Origin: M3007 sp046160625
GTDB taxonomy: Bacteria > Bacteroidota > Bacteroidia > Chitinophagales > Saprospiraceae
Direction of reading: 5' to 3'
DNA length: 64,000 nt
Assembly (NCBI GenBank): GCA_046160625.1
Contig: JBJXGZ010000082.1
Span: forward strand, 1-64,000
In this document: positions 35,491 to 44,015 of the stretch, piece after piece
Numbering within the stretch: the stretch's first letter is position 1
Layout: every line of letters starts with the position of its first letter
Notes under the pieces: generated by a model
What the model was told of the DNA's origin: nothing
What the model saw: only the letters and a program-made list of their open reading frames with translations
Databases searched by the model: none
Position numbers and translations under genes: made by a program

Positions 35491-36825
35491 ATGGATTTAC
35501 TCAAGCAACTTTTTTCAGAAAAAGCACAAGCCCTTTCAAAAGAGGTAAAAGAACTACTTAAAGAACACGGGAACGTGAAAATTGACGAGGTAGCACTCGA
35601 GCAGGCCTACGGCGGAATGCGCGATATTACAAGTATGATCTGGGAACCCTCTCTCTTAGACCCCGAGGAAGGTATCCGATTCCGCGGCTACTCCATCCCC
35701 GAACTCAGAGAAAAACTACCACGCGCCAAAAACGGTAAGGAACCACTCCCTGAAGGGCTTTTTTGGCTCATGCTCGTCGGCGAAATCCCTACTCCAGAAC
35801 AGGTGAAGTGGCTTACGGAAAACTGGGTGCGCCGAGCAAACGTGCCAGAACATGTGTTCCGGGCCATTGAATCGCTGCCTGTCGAAACCCATACCATGAC
35901 CCAGTTTTCTGTGGGCGTAATGGCTATGCAAAACACGAGCGTATTCGCCCAACGCTATACCATGGGCATGACCCGCACCGAATACTGGGACGCGACCTAT
36001 GAAGACACGATGAACCTTGTAGCAAGACTACCCAGGATCGCCGCGTATATTTTCCGTCGCGTTTACCACAATGGGGATCATCTGTTGCCCGACATTTCCC
36101 TTGACTGGGGTGCCAACTTCGCCCACATGCTTGGCTTCGACGAGGAGGGTTTCAAAGAGTACATACGTCTCTTTCTGACCATCCACGCCGATCACGAAGG
36201 TGGCAATGCCTCGGCACATACATGTCATCTGGTCGGTTCTACGTTGAGTGACCCCTACCTCTCCTTTTCTGCGTCCATGAATGCATTAGCTGGTCCACTC
36301 CATGGTCTTGCCAATCAGGAAGTTATACGTTGGATTCAAAAAATGGTGGACACCCTGGGCACCACCAAACCAAGCCGCGAACAAATCAGCGAATATGTAA
36401 AAAGCACGTTGGCAAGCGGGCGTGTTATACCCGGCTACGGTCACGCTGTATTGCGTAAACCTGACCCACGTTACATGGCACAGCGGCAATTCTGCGAAGA
36501 CAATGTGCCTGAGGACGATCTTGTGAAAATAGTCTGGAAGATATTTGATGTGGTCCCGCCCATCTTAAGCAGCCTTGGGAAAGTTAAAAACCCCTGGCCC
36601 AACGTGGACGCGCATTCGGGTGCAGTACTCATCCATTATGGCCTTACGCAACATAATTTCTATACGGTGTTGTTTGGAGTTAGTCGCGCCCTGGGTGTTC
36701 TGACTGCCCTTTGCTGGGCACGTGCACTCAATCTGCCCCTGGAGCGACCAAAATCTGTCACCACGGCCTGGGTGAAAGAGTTTTTGGAAAAAGAGGGGAA
36801 AGTTGAAAGTGGCAGTGGGCAGTAG
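35491..36825 (+). CDS. Citrate synthase, eukaryotic (mitochondrial)-type
   Basis: A 444-aa citrate (Si)-synthase joining oxaloacetate and acetyl-CoA at the entry of the TCA cycle. Catalytic residues are all visible: His in ALAGPLHGLANQE, His in PGYGHAVLRKPDPRY and Asp in PNVDAHSGAVLIHYG. The blocks HADHEGGNASAHTCHLVGS and LSDPYLSFSASMNALAGP match the mitochondrial enzyme far better than E. coli-type GltA, and the length and N-terminal helices also fit that type. The last about seven residues (VESGSGQ) and the stop codon are encoded by an intergenic repeat that has run into the reading frame. Confidence 0.95.
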   Translation: MDLLKQLFSEKAQALSKEVKELLKEHGNVKIDEVALEQAYGGMRDITSMIWEPSLLDPEEGIRFRGYSIPELREKLPRAKNGKEPLPEGLFWLMLVGEIPTPEQVKWLTENWVRRANVPEHVFRAIESLPVETHTMTQFSVGVMAMQNTSVFAQRYTMGMTRTEYWDATYEDTMNLVARLPRIAAYIFRRVYHNGDHLLPDISLDWGANFAHMLGFDEEGFKEYIRLFLTIHADHEGGNASAHTCHLVGSTLSDPYLSFSASMNALAGPLHGLANQEVIRWIQKMVDTLGTTKPSREQISEYVKSTLASGRVIPGYGHAVLRKPDPRYMAQRQFCEDNVPEDDLVKIVWKIFDVVPPILSSLGKVKNPWPNVDAHSGAVLIHYGLTQHNFYTVLFGVSRALGVLTALCWARALNLPLERPKSVTTAWVKEFLEKEGKVESGSGQ

Positions 36826-36898
36826 CAGTAGGCAGTAGGCAGTAGCAGTAGCAGTAGAATGAGTGCAAAAACTGCTACTGCCTACTGCTACTGCTACT
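36811..36898. repeat. GGCAGTAGCAGT inverted repeat giving stop codons to two convergent genes
   Basis: Left side 36811-36857 is a run of GGCAGT/AGTAGCAGT words. Right side 36871-36898 is its reverse complement (ACTGCTACTGCCTACTGC...). The TAG in GCAGTAG at 36823-36825 ends citrate synthase. The CTA at 36894-36896 in the other arm is the TAG ending the transketolase gene. Related copies lie at 9920-9996 and 62946-63008. Confidence 0.92.
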
Positions 36899-37850
36899 TT
36901 CTGTCCAGCACATCCTTTACCGCCCACAGCACATCCTTTTTACCGAGTCCATACTTTTCCAGGAGTTCGGCGGGCTTGCCGCTTTCACCAAAGGAGTCAT
37001 TTACGCCGACATATTCCATTGGCACAGGTAGATTGTGGACGAGCAGGTTGGCAATAGCATCTCCGAGGCCGCCATTGCGTTGATGTTCTTCGGCGACTAC
37101 TACGGCCCGGGTCTTGCTCACGGAGTCAAGAATGGCCTCGTTGTCAAGCGGTTTGATGGTGTGGATGTTTATGACTTCGCAGGAAACACCTTGTGCGGCA
37201 AGCTCTTTGGCGGCTTCAATGCTTGTCCAAACCAAGTGCCCGGTTGCAAAAATGGTCACGTCGGTGCCGGAAGCCAGGAGCAGGGCTTTACCCATTTCAA
37301 ATTTCAGGTTTTCGGTGAACATAGGCCAGGCAGGCCTGCCAAATCGCAGATATACAGGACCATGATGCTCGGCTATGACCATCGTGGCGGCCTTTGTTTG
37401 GTGATAATCGCAGGGATTGATTACCGTCATGCCGGGCAGCATCCGCATCATGCCGATGTCTTCGAGTATTTGGTGGGTAGCGCCGTCTTCGCCGAGGGTT
37501 ACGCCTGCGTGAGAGGCGCATATTTTGACATTTTTGTGCGAGTAGGCGATACTTTGGCGGATCTGATCGTACACCCGCCCTGTCGAAAAGTTAGCGAAAG
37601 TGCCCGTGAACGGGATTTTTCCCGCCGTGGCCAAGCCTGCCGCAATGCCCATCATATTGGCCTCGGCGATGCCCAGCTGGAAAAAACGTTCCGGAAATTC
37701 TTTTTGAAAATGCTGCATTTGCAGGCTTTCCATCAGATCGGCGGTCAGGCCGACAATATTTGGGTTCAGTCGGCCTGCCTCAAGAAGGCCTTGGCCGAAG
37801 CCATCACGTGTGGCTTTTGTGGCGCTGGAGTTTAGGTCGTTAATGTTCAT
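36894..37850 (-). CDS. Transketolase C-terminal half (split-type subunit)
   Basis: A 318-aa protein that starts at the pyrimidine-binding domain: RDGFGQGLLEAGRLNPNIVGLTADL, FFQLGIAEANMMGIAAGLA and SHAGVTLGEDGATHQILEDIGMMR. The C-terminal regulatory domain follows (VAEEHQRNGGLGDAIANLL). The thiamine-diphosphate N-terminal half is absent, as in bacteria and archaea that encode transketolase as two polypeptides. The expected partner gene normally sits just upstream, but here the upstream neighbour is a T9SS protein, so the pair is separated. ATG 37850 is chosen (MNINDLNSS). The stop codon comes from the shared inverted repeat with citrate synthase. Confidence 0.9.
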   Translation of the reverse strand: MNINDLNSSATKATRDGFGQGLLEAGRLNPNIVGLTADLMESLQMQHFQKEFPERFFQLGIAEANMMGIAAGLATAGKIPFTGTFANFSTGRVYDQIRQSIAYSHKNVKICASHAGVTLGEDGATHQILEDIGMMRMLPGMTVINPCDYHQTKAATMVIAEHHGPVYLRFGRPAWPMFTENLKFEMGKALLLASGTDVTIFATGHLVWTSIEAAKELAAQGVSCEVINIHTIKPLDNEAILDSVSKTRAVVVAEEHQRNGGLGDAIANLLVHNLPVPMEYVGVNDSFGESGKPAELLEKYGLGKKDVLWAVKDVLDRK

Positions 37851-37962
37851 TAATTGAGTGCTAGTATGTCCTGCCGGAGAAAACACTTTCGGTGATTTCG
37901 CCCCGCAAAAGAACCAAAAACCTCGCTAACCAAAGTCTCTTCTTTCCAGGCTCTTTTGCCGA

Positions 37963-39867
37963 TCATTCCTTTATCCACTTTACGACCACATCGTCGCCTA
38001 TTTCAGTGATGATATGTGCGTAATAAATTCCTGCAGGCAGGATGGAAGCATCAATGGGCAAGGCCATTTCGTGCTCGATTTCAAAATCCCATGATAAGCC
38101 CATTCGATAACCTGTCACATCAAGAATTTCGACAGTGACGTCCATGGGTTTTTCCGAAAAAAGATGGAGCGTGCACCGGTCCGAAGTAGCATTGGGGAAA
38201 ATGTCAGCCTGAAAAGTGAGATCTCGGATTTGAATTGTTTTTACATCGGTGTAATTTGCTTTCCCGTCAAAGTCTATTTGCCGCAGGCGGAAAAAGTGCT
38301 TTCCTGGCTGGAGATTTTGAATTTCGAACTGGTATTCGGAAAGCACATCAACGTCCCCTTTCCCTGATACAAATCCAAGCGGTTGCCAGTTTCCAGTTGT
38401 ACCGAAGCTGTGCTGCACTTCGAAGCCAGCATTGTCTCGCTCCAGGGCTGTAGCCCAGCTTAGATGTACATCATCGTCATTAAGGACAGCATCGAATCGG
38501 AGCATCTCGACTGCTTGTGCTGTCAAAAGCGCAACATCTAGCACAGTGAGAACACCATTGGTAAGCGAGACCGACCCGGTCCAGGTTTGATATCCGGTTT
38601 TGCTAACCTCCACATCATAGTCGCCGCTTTCGTGCCAACCTGTTTTGTAAAGACCTGCCGCATTACTTGGTTCATTAATTTGGGTGGTCAGCACCTCGAC
38701 TCGCGCACCAGATAAAGGCGTGCCGTCAGAAGCCTTTGTGATTTTCCCTTCCAAATAACATCCACGCACATAATTGGGGGAAAGCACCCAAAGCTCGCCG
38801 TCGTTGGTGTTAAATTTTTTAATGTTGGAAGCCAAAATATTTCCCGAAGGAAGATAAGGGTAAACACCCCAACAGCCTGCGAAACCGTTGCCCTGACCAT
38901 TTGGATAGGTATCATAGTTGCCTATCTGGATGAGGTTCTGGGGACGGGACACGTCAACAATCGTGAAACCGTCTTTGTACCAGGAGGTAATGGCATAATC
39001 ATCATATATGTAGGTGTTGTGCACGATGGAGCCTGAGCCAGGGTTGCTTTGAATACGGTCCACTTCAAAAATGTCATCCAAATCAGAAATGTCATAGGCT
39101 GTTAAGTACGAGCTGCTTATTTCGTCGGTCGTATATAGAAAGTTGCCGTTCCGCCAGGTGTTGTGCGTGAATGCTCCAGTGGTGGTAAAGGTTGCCAGGG
39201 TAGATGGGGCGCTTTTGTCCGTCATGTCCACGATAGCGACCTTTCCTGCATTGATGTGCGCTGAGTACATGATATCACTGTCTGCATAACCATCATGGGC
39301 ATATTTGGGCGAAAATGATGGCGTGTACACGCCCACATATTCCGGGTTATACGGGTCGGCATTCAGATCAAAAATCAAAGGCTTTCCTTGGTTGCTGTTG
39401 TTGCTCAAATGGCTGCCATATACATAGAGATAACCAGCCGATTCGTCAATATGCAAGGCATGCGCTTTTATCAATAAGCCGTTTATTGCTCCATCGCCAT
39501 TATAGTTGTGGTAATCGGAGGACGGAGGCGGATCAGGCAACTCGGTCAGGTCAACAATGAACACCCCGCCGCCGCCCTCAGAAACCACATAAGCATAGTG
39601 TTGATAGGTCTTAATCTCACGCCAGTCACTTGAAGGTCCTCCGATCAGAACAATTTCGGACGGTGAAGTTGGGTCGGTCACGTCCACAATGCTGAGACCG
39701 GTTTTAGCACCTACCAGCGCGTACTCGTTTCCACCGGCAGCATAGCCCCAAATATTGGCAAGACTTTGATTAGCGTAGGTAAGTTTGCCTTGGTAGGTCA
39801 CGTTAATATTTTGAGCAACAAGCAGTCCGGGGAGTGCGAGTACAATGAGAGCGAATATCTGTCGCAT
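37963..39867 (-). CDS. Choice-of-anchor B family T9SS cargo protein
   Basis: A 634-aa protein. Signal peptide MRQIFALIVLALPGLLVAQ. The LVIVD-type beta-propeller (choice-of-anchor B) spans about residues 25-375, with repeats such as GLSIVDVTDPTSPSEIVLIG and KVAIVDMTDKSAPSTLATF. A carboxypeptidase-regulatory-like domain spans about 375-455 (LEGKITKASDGTPLSGARVEV). A fibronectin-like region follows, then a C-terminal T9SS sorting domain (about 555-634, FQADIFPNATSDRCTLHLFS). It is a secreted, surface-attached protein of unknown ligand. The GNAT gene lies 59 nt upstream on the same strand. Confidence 0.9.
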   Translation of the reverse strand: MRQIFALIVLALPGLLVAQNINVTYQGKLTYANQSLANIWGYAAGGNEYALVGAKTGLSIVDVTDPTSPSEIVLIGGPSSDWREIKTYQHYAYVVSEGGGGVFIVDLTELPDPPPSSDYHNYNGDGAINGLLIKAHALHIDESAGYLYVYGSHLSNNSNQGKPLIFDLNADPYNPEYVGVYTPSFSPKYAHDGYADSDIMYSAHINAGKVAIVDMTDKSAPSTLATFTTTGAFTHNTWRNGNFLYTTDEISSSYLTAYDISDLDDIFEVDRIQSNPGSGSIVHNTYIYDDYAITSWYKDGFTIVDVSRPQNLIQIGNYDTYPNGQGNGFAGCWGVYPYLPSGNILASNIKKFNTNDGELWVLSPNYVRGCYLEGKITKASDGTPLSGARVEVLTTQINEPSNAAGLYKTGWHESGDYDVEVSKTGYQTWTGSVSLTNGVLTVLDVALLTAQAVEMLRFDAVLNDDDVHLSWATALERDNAGFEVQHSFGTTGNWQPLGFVSGKGDVDVLSEYQFEIQNLQPGKHFFRLRQIDFDGKANYTDVKTIQIRDLTFQADIFPNATSDRCTLHLFSEKPMDVTVEILDVTGYRMGLSWDFEIEHEMALPIDASILPAGIYYAHIITEIGDDVVVKWIKE

Positions 39868-39926
39868 TTTTGAAAATTTTGTAGCACAAAAGAAAGCTGT
39901 AAATGCGGAATAACCTGCTATAATTT

Positions 39927-40442
39927 TCACTTCTTTTCCAATCTCCATTCCCAAATCTTCCCGTCCTCGATGTCAATTTGCTCGCTTACAAACTGGAAAC
40001 CAATTTTTTGCAATAAAGTGTTGGAAGCGTTCTTTTCAGCCAGCGTGTGCGCCGTAACAAGTTTTACGGCCTCATGCCTGAACGCGTTTTCCACCAAAGT
40101 GCTGGCAGCTTCCGTAGCCAAACCCTGATTTTGATAGGCTTCTGCAATCTCATAACCAATTTCGACTTCTCCCTCGATGCTCGGCGTACCTTTGTAGCCG
40201 CAAGTTCCGATGAGGCGCACATCGAGGCGGTGTATGATCAAAAAATTCCACCAACCGAGGTCGGCTTCGTGCTCGCGCAAAAAATCACGCATCCAGATCA
40301 TTGCCTCCGGAAAGTGGAGCCAGTGCTCTGCAAAATCAACCCCGCCCAACAAACCTGAAAGTGCAGGCCAATCTTCATCGGCAATGGCTTCGAGCATCGG
40401 CAAATTGGCTGGGACGAGAAAAAGACGTTCGGTTTGTAACAT
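39927..40442 (-). CDS. GNAT family N-acetyltransferase (RimJ/RimL-like)
   Basis: A 171-aa protein that starts LQTERLFLVPANLPM, typical of the RimJ/RimL branch. Acetyl-CoA-binding block is IGYEIAEAYQNQGLATEAASTLVENAF (Q/RxxGx motif), followed by VTAHTLAEKNASNTLLQKIGF. It transfers an acetyl group to an amine; branch members acetylate N-termini of ribosomal proteins or small molecules, and the substrate is not clear here. Its start is only 29 bp from the divergent GmhA start, so both promoters must overlap. Confidence 0.9.
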   Translation of the reverse strand: MLQTERLFLVPANLPMLEAIADEDWPALSGLLGGVDFAEHWLHFPEAMIWMRDFLREHEADLGWWNFLIIHRLDVRLIGTCGYKGTPSIEGEVEIGYEIAEAYQNQGLATEAASTLVENAFRHEAVKLVTAHTLAEKNASNTLLQKIGFQFVSEQIDIEDGKIWEWRLEKK

Positions 40443-40471
40443 GACACCACAAAATTCAGGAAGTTTTTCAA

Positions 40472-41059
40472 ATGCTAATGAACAAACTAATTCAAAACTC
40501 CATCCGCCAGAACATCGCCGTCAAACAGGCCATGCTGGAGGATGAGATGTTTTTGCAAAAGATAGAACACGCCGCCCAATTGCTCGCCAACACTTTTCGC
40601 GAAAGTGGCAAAGCCCTTTTTTGTGGAAATGGCGGCAGCGCTGCAGATGCCCAACACATCGCGGCAGAACTGTCAGGGCGATTTTATGCCGACCGAGCAC
40701 CGCTCTATGCAGAGGCGTTGCACGTCAACTCATCCTACGTTACTGCAGTCGCCAATGATTATGGCTACGATGCTGTATTCGCCCGAATGGTGCAAGCGGC
40801 CGGACGGCCAGGTGATGTGCTCGTGGCGCTCAGCACCTCCGGCAATTCGTCCAACATCCTGAAGGCCATCGAAGCCGCGAAAGAAAAAGGAATGCGTATA
40901 ATCGGCTTCACAGGCGAATCAGGCGGCAAAATGGCAGCGTTTTGTGATGTGCTTTTGGATGTCCCCTCTGCAGATACGCCACGCATTCAAGAAGCACATA
41001 TTTTGCTTGGGCATATTCTATGTCAGTGGGTAGAGGAGGCGATTTTTGGAAATGATTGA
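40472..41059 (+). CDS. gmhA: Phosphoheptose (sedoheptulose-7-phosphate) isomerase, SIS domain
   Basis: A 195-aa SIS-domain protein with the GmhA pattern: FCGNGGSAADAQHIAAELSGRF (phosphosugar-binding and start of the active site), YDAVFARMVQA, ALSTSGNSSNILKAIEAAKE and the C-terminal IQEAHILLGHILCQWVE with the conserved Glu/His. It converts sedoheptulose 7-phosphate to D-glycero-D-manno-heptose 7-phosphate, the first step of ADP-heptose synthesis for LPS. No HldE or HldD gene is adjacent. ATG 40472 or 40478 (two codons later) could be used. Confidence 0.93.
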   Translation: MLMNKLIQNSIRQNIAVKQAMLEDEMFLQKIEHAAQLLANTFRESGKALFCGNGGSAADAQHIAAELSGRFYADRAPLYAEALHVNSSYVTAVANDYGYDAVFARMVQAAGRPGDVLVALSTSGNSSNILKAIEAAKEKGMRIIGFTGESGGKMAAFCDVLLDVPSADTPRIQEAHILLGHILCQWVEEAIFGND

Positions 41060-41081
41060 AGTTCCCAAAAGTTGACTTCAT

Positions 41082-42356
41082 TCATCTCCACCCTACCCTC
41101 TTTTTCCTGATCATAATCCACGGCACCACTACTCCATAGTGAACTGCCAAGAGAGCGTCAAACCAAGGTACTCGCCAAAACAAACCTGGTTCGCGCAATA
41201 CACGAAGTATTTTTCCGAAAACAAACAGGACAGAAAATAGCCTGAGGAAATAGAGACCTAAAACCAATTCTGGTGCGAATCCTATAACAATCAGTACGAG
41301 AAACAAAAGATAATGTCCAACATGGGAAAAAGCCATCATCGCCAAGGCCATTTTATGACAGCAGCGGTATGCCGGACTTGATGATAAATGCCGTCGCTTT
41401 TGCCTGAACCAATCTGACCAATTTTTTGGAGCCCGGGAGTACACAAATGATTCAGGTACAAGGCATAAGGCAATATTGCTGTTGTTGGCAGCCGCATTCA
41501 CCATAAGGTCATCATCGCCAGATGCGATGTGAGCATGAGTAGAAAAGCCCCCTACCCTATCATAAACCTGCCGTTTGAATGCCAGGTTGCGACCTACGCC
41601 CATGTATGGCATGCCTGAAAGCGCAAAGGAAAAATATTGGGCTGCGGTAAATGCGGTTTCGTAGCGAAACCAAAGGTTTAATTGGGTTTCTTTGGGGAGG
41701 TACTCGTCAGACGACTTTGAGTCGTCAGACGAGTATGAGGTCTGAGCACTCACTTCATCCGCGAAACAAGGCCCATACCCCAACACTATTTCTGTTTCAG
41801 GCTTTTCCGTCAGTATGGTCGCCATGTGCACAAGCCATAGTGGGCTGGCGGGTTCGCAATCAGCATCGGTGAGCAGTAAATGGTCATGTTTCGCAGCAGC
41901 AATGCCTTGTGCAAGCGCGTGTTTTTTTCCTGCCAAAGTTTTCTGTGCAAAGCGCAGCACGCGCATGCGCTCGGGATTTTTTTTCTGGAAAAATTGGAGC
42001 ACTGCCTCTGTTTCGTCCTCCGAAGCATCGTCCACTACAAGCAATTCCCATGGTTGCTCAAACTGCTGTGCTAAAACGGCAGGCAAATAGCGGCGCAAGT
42101 TTTCGGCTTCGTTGCGGGCGCAAATGATGACGGTGACTGGTGACCCGCCTTCGCTAGGGCTACAGCGGGTAAATTGGTGACTGGTGATTGGTGATTGGTG
42201 ACCCACCTTCGACAAGGCTACGGCGGGTAAATTGGCGATCGAATCATTGCCAAATCCAAGTTTCCCAAAAACGCCCCACCATGCCACCAACTGCACCATG
42301 GTAGCCAGCACATATATTCCCAACAATATTTGCCAAAAACTTTCAGGGAAGGCCAT
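41082..42356 (-). CDS. Membrane glycosyltransferase family 2 with repeat-derived insertions
   Basis: A 424-aa protein. N-terminal transmembrane helix (about residues 6-28). GT2 catalytic domain about 70-330: VTVIICARNEAENLRRYL, ELLVVDDASEDET, DxD in LLTDADCEPA, GRNLAFKRQVYDRVGGF, SGDDDLMVNAA and the acceptor-site RQKRRHL. C-terminal helices about 335-415. It polymerises or adds a sugar at the inner membrane. Two stretches look foreign: residues about 40-65 are encoded by two tandem GTGATTGGTGACCC units, and the segment SSDDSKSSDE is encoded by a REP-like palindrome (41701-41735). Both keep frame. ATG 42356 overlaps the upstream stop as TGATG, implying translational coupling with the oxidoreductase gene. 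Confidence 0.88.
   Translation of the reverse strand: MAFPESFWQILLGIYVLATMVQLVAWWGVFGKLGFGNDSIANLPAVALSKVGHQSPITSHQFTRCSPSEGGSPVTVIICARNEAENLRRYLPAVLAQQFEQPWELLVVDDASEDETEAVLQFFQKKNPERMRVLRFAQKTLAGKKHALAQGIAAAKHDHLLLTDADCEPASPLWLVHMATILTEKPETEIVLGYGPCFADEVSAQTSYSSDDSKSSDEYLPKETQLNLWFRYETAFTAAQYFSFALSGMPYMGVGRNLAFKRQVYDRVGGFSTHAHIASGDDDLMVNAAANNSNIALCLVPESFVYSRAPKNWSDWFRQKRRHLSSSPAYRCCHKMALAMMAFSHVGHYLLFLVLIVIGFAPELVLGLYFLRLFSVLFVFGKILRVLREPGLFWRVPWFDALLAVHYGVVVPWIMIRKKRVGWR
41701..41735. repeat. REP-like palindrome inside glycosyltransferase coding sequence
   Basis: TACTCGTCAGACGACT, loop TTG, AGTCGTCAGACGAGTA. The 25-bp core from 41706 to 41730 is identical to the hairpin before prfC (8163-8193). 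Outer base pairs differ but still pair. The insertion keeps the reading frame and encodes a Ser/Asp-rich linker. Confidence 0.9.
42133..42236. repeat. Tandem repeat units inside glycosyltransferase coding sequence (GGCGGGTAAATTGG family)
   Basis: Two units share GTGA-TTGGTGACCC-(G/A)CCTTCG, a short middle, then GGCTACRGCGGGTAAATTGG. Each unit can fold through ACCCRCC/GGCGGGT. Related words occur at 43741-43862 (GCTTCGGCGGGTAAA, flanked by GTGATGAAGTGAT) and in the S9 peptidase gene at 52029-52076 (GCTAAGCCGGGTAAATTGG). Confidence 0.82.
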
Positions 42357-43726
42357 CACACCCGCACTCCCTCAATCTTCCCGGTTTTTCGGCTTTTTTC
42401 AGCCATAAAGCCCATTACATGACTTTCAATGGATGCATCTATGGTGGAAGTAAGCAGTTCGGGTTTTCGCTGAGAAACGGCTTGAATCCAGTTTCGTACA
42501 AGCCGCCAGTCGCCGCCACCATGGCCGTCGCCACTGGAATTGTCATAAACAGTAGTTTTTCCATTGCGGAAATCCGTAAGCGTAAAAGTTTCCATATCGC
42601 CCACAATGTCGCCCATACTACCCATGATGCGTGTGCGGCGACCCCCATAGGATGTAAATGCCTCCATAGAAAATGCCGCAGTAACCCCGCCCTCAAACTC
42701 CATGCTGGCGATGTAGTGATCTTCCTGGTTGTTGTCCATTTTATACACACAGCGGCCATAGTTCGTGGTGCGCAGTTTATCCAGGATGAATTCGCCGTGT
42801 TTGGATTTGTCCTCTGGCATATCAAAAACATAGGTCCAACCCCTTTGGCGGTAGTAAATTTTCATGGCCGAATACGGGCAAGTGCTTTCTACTGCGCATC
42901 CGTCCATACATCGTGGGGTGCTACCAACGGGGGCGTTTTCTTTCCTGAACCATTTGATGCCGCCCATTGCCACTATTTTTTTACATGGTTTGCCCACGAG
43001 CCAGCGCAGGATGTCGAGGTCGTGACAGCTTTTGGCCAAGATGATCGGCGTGGTGGCATTCCGATCGTGCCAGTTACCACGCACAAAACTATGGCTCATG
43101 TGGATATGCTCGATAGGCTCGAAATGTTGGACGCTTACAATTTCGCCAATTGCGCCGCTTTGCATCAATTCGTGTAGTTTTTCAAAATACGGTGCGTAAC
43201 GAAGCACATGGCAGACCGCCACGATTCGACCCGTCTTTTTGGCCAATGCGAGGATGTCGCGGCATTCTTTTTCGGACGGTGAAATGGGCTTTTCCAGCAG
43301 CACATCATAGCCTGCTTTAAGCGCCGCCATGCATGGGCCGTAATGCAGGTTGTCGGGCGTGGTGATCAGCACTGCATCAGCGAATTTAGGGCGCATGAAA
43401 ACATGCTCCCAGGTGGTGAAACGATTGCCTTCTTCAATGTTGTGTTTTTGCACATAACGGTCATTGCGCAACGTAATCGGTTCTGCCACGCCTACCACAT
43501 CCAGTTCATCCGGGTACGAAAAGGCATAATTACCATACACATTGCCTCGGTTTCCGGCGCCGATGGTTACGACGGTAAGGGGTCGTTCGGGCTTTTGGTA
43601 AAGCGGATTTTCTTCAGAAAGTAAGGGGATTTGAAAAACCTCTGTTTCTACGGAAAAACCTGTCAGAACGGCTGCGCCTGTAGCAGTACCCAGGGTTTTT
43701 AGAAGTTGACGACGGGAGATAGGCAT
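42356..43726 (-). CDS. Gfo/Idh/MocA family oxidoreductase with Tat-type signal
   Basis: A 456-aa protein. The N-terminus MPISRRQLLKTLGTATG has the twin-arginine signal (SRRQLLK), so the folded enzyme is likely exported. Rossmann domain about residues 48-175 (VVTIGAGNRGNVYGNYA, VLLEKPISPSEKECRDIL with the conserved EKP). C-terminal domain has HVLRYAPYFEKL and the catalytic-region KSCHDLDILRWL. A Cys-containing segment (CMDGCAVESTCPY) is unusual and may bind metal or form disulphides. The family oxidises or reduces sugars and derivatives with NAD(P). It is followed by a glycosyltransferase gene with a one-base TGATG overlap, suggesting joint action on surface sugars. Confidence 0.9.
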   Translation of the reverse strand: MPISRRQLLKTLGTATGAAVLTGFSVETEVFQIPLLSEENPLYQKPERPLTVVTIGAGNRGNVYGNYAFSYPDELDVVGVAEPITLRNDRYVQKHNIEEGNRFTTWEHVFMRPKFADAVLITTPDNLHYGPCMAALKAGYDVLLEKPISPSEKECRDILALAKKTGRIVAVCHVLRYAPYFEKLHELMQSGAIGEIVSVQHFEPIEHIHMSHSFVRGNWHDRNATTPIILAKSCHDLDILRWLVGKPCKKIVAMGGIKWFRKENAPVGSTPRCMDGCAVESTCPYSAMKIYYRQRGWTYVFDMPEDKSKHGEFILDKLRTTNYGRCVYKMDNNQEDHYIASMEFEGGVTAAFSMEAFTSYGGRRTRIMGSMGDIVGDMETFTLTDFRNGKTTVYDNSSGDGHGGGDWRLVRNWIQAVSQRKPELLTSTIDASIESHVMGFMAEKSRKTGKIEGVRV

Positions 43727-43740
43727 GGCTATGAAGTGAT

Positions 43741-43862
43741 AAAGTGATAGAGTGATGAAGTGATGCCCGCCTACGCTCCTGCCCGCCCCCGCCTGCCAAG
43801 CCTTGGCGGGCAGGAAGGCTTGGCAGGCGGGAAAGCTTCGGCGGGTAAAAGTGATGAAGTGA
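43741..43862. repeat. Composite repeat: GTGATGAAGTGAT direct repeats around a CCCGCCTGCCAAGCCTT palindrome
   Basis: Direct words GTGATGAAGTGAT at both ends enclose a 17-bp perfect hairpin (43788-43804 with 43815-43831, CCCGCCTGCCAAGCCTT and its complement, 10-nt loop). An outer CCCGCCTACGCT/AGCTTCGGCGGG pairing surrounds it. It occupies the leader of the Tat oxidoreductase gene. Confidence 0.88.
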
Positions 43863-43900
43863 TTCCCAAAGCGCCCGAAAGGTAAAAATTCAAATTAAAA

Positions 43901-43931
43901 AACGCCTTTCAGGAATAACCTGAAAAGCGTT
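43901..43931 (-). terminator. Terminator after the universal stress protein gene
   Basis: AACGCCTTTCAGG, 5-nt loop, CCTGAAAAGCGTT, followed on the minus strand by TTTTAATTTG. It lies 85 nt after the UspA stop at 44016. No gene is seen between 43727 and 44015. Confidence 0.72.
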
Positions 43932-44015
43932 CTTGGATATAGGACGTTGGAATAACAATGTTTTGTGCTCGACGGCAATGAGTTTAGTGGCCATGGGCTG
44001 AGCAGCCGCGAACGG

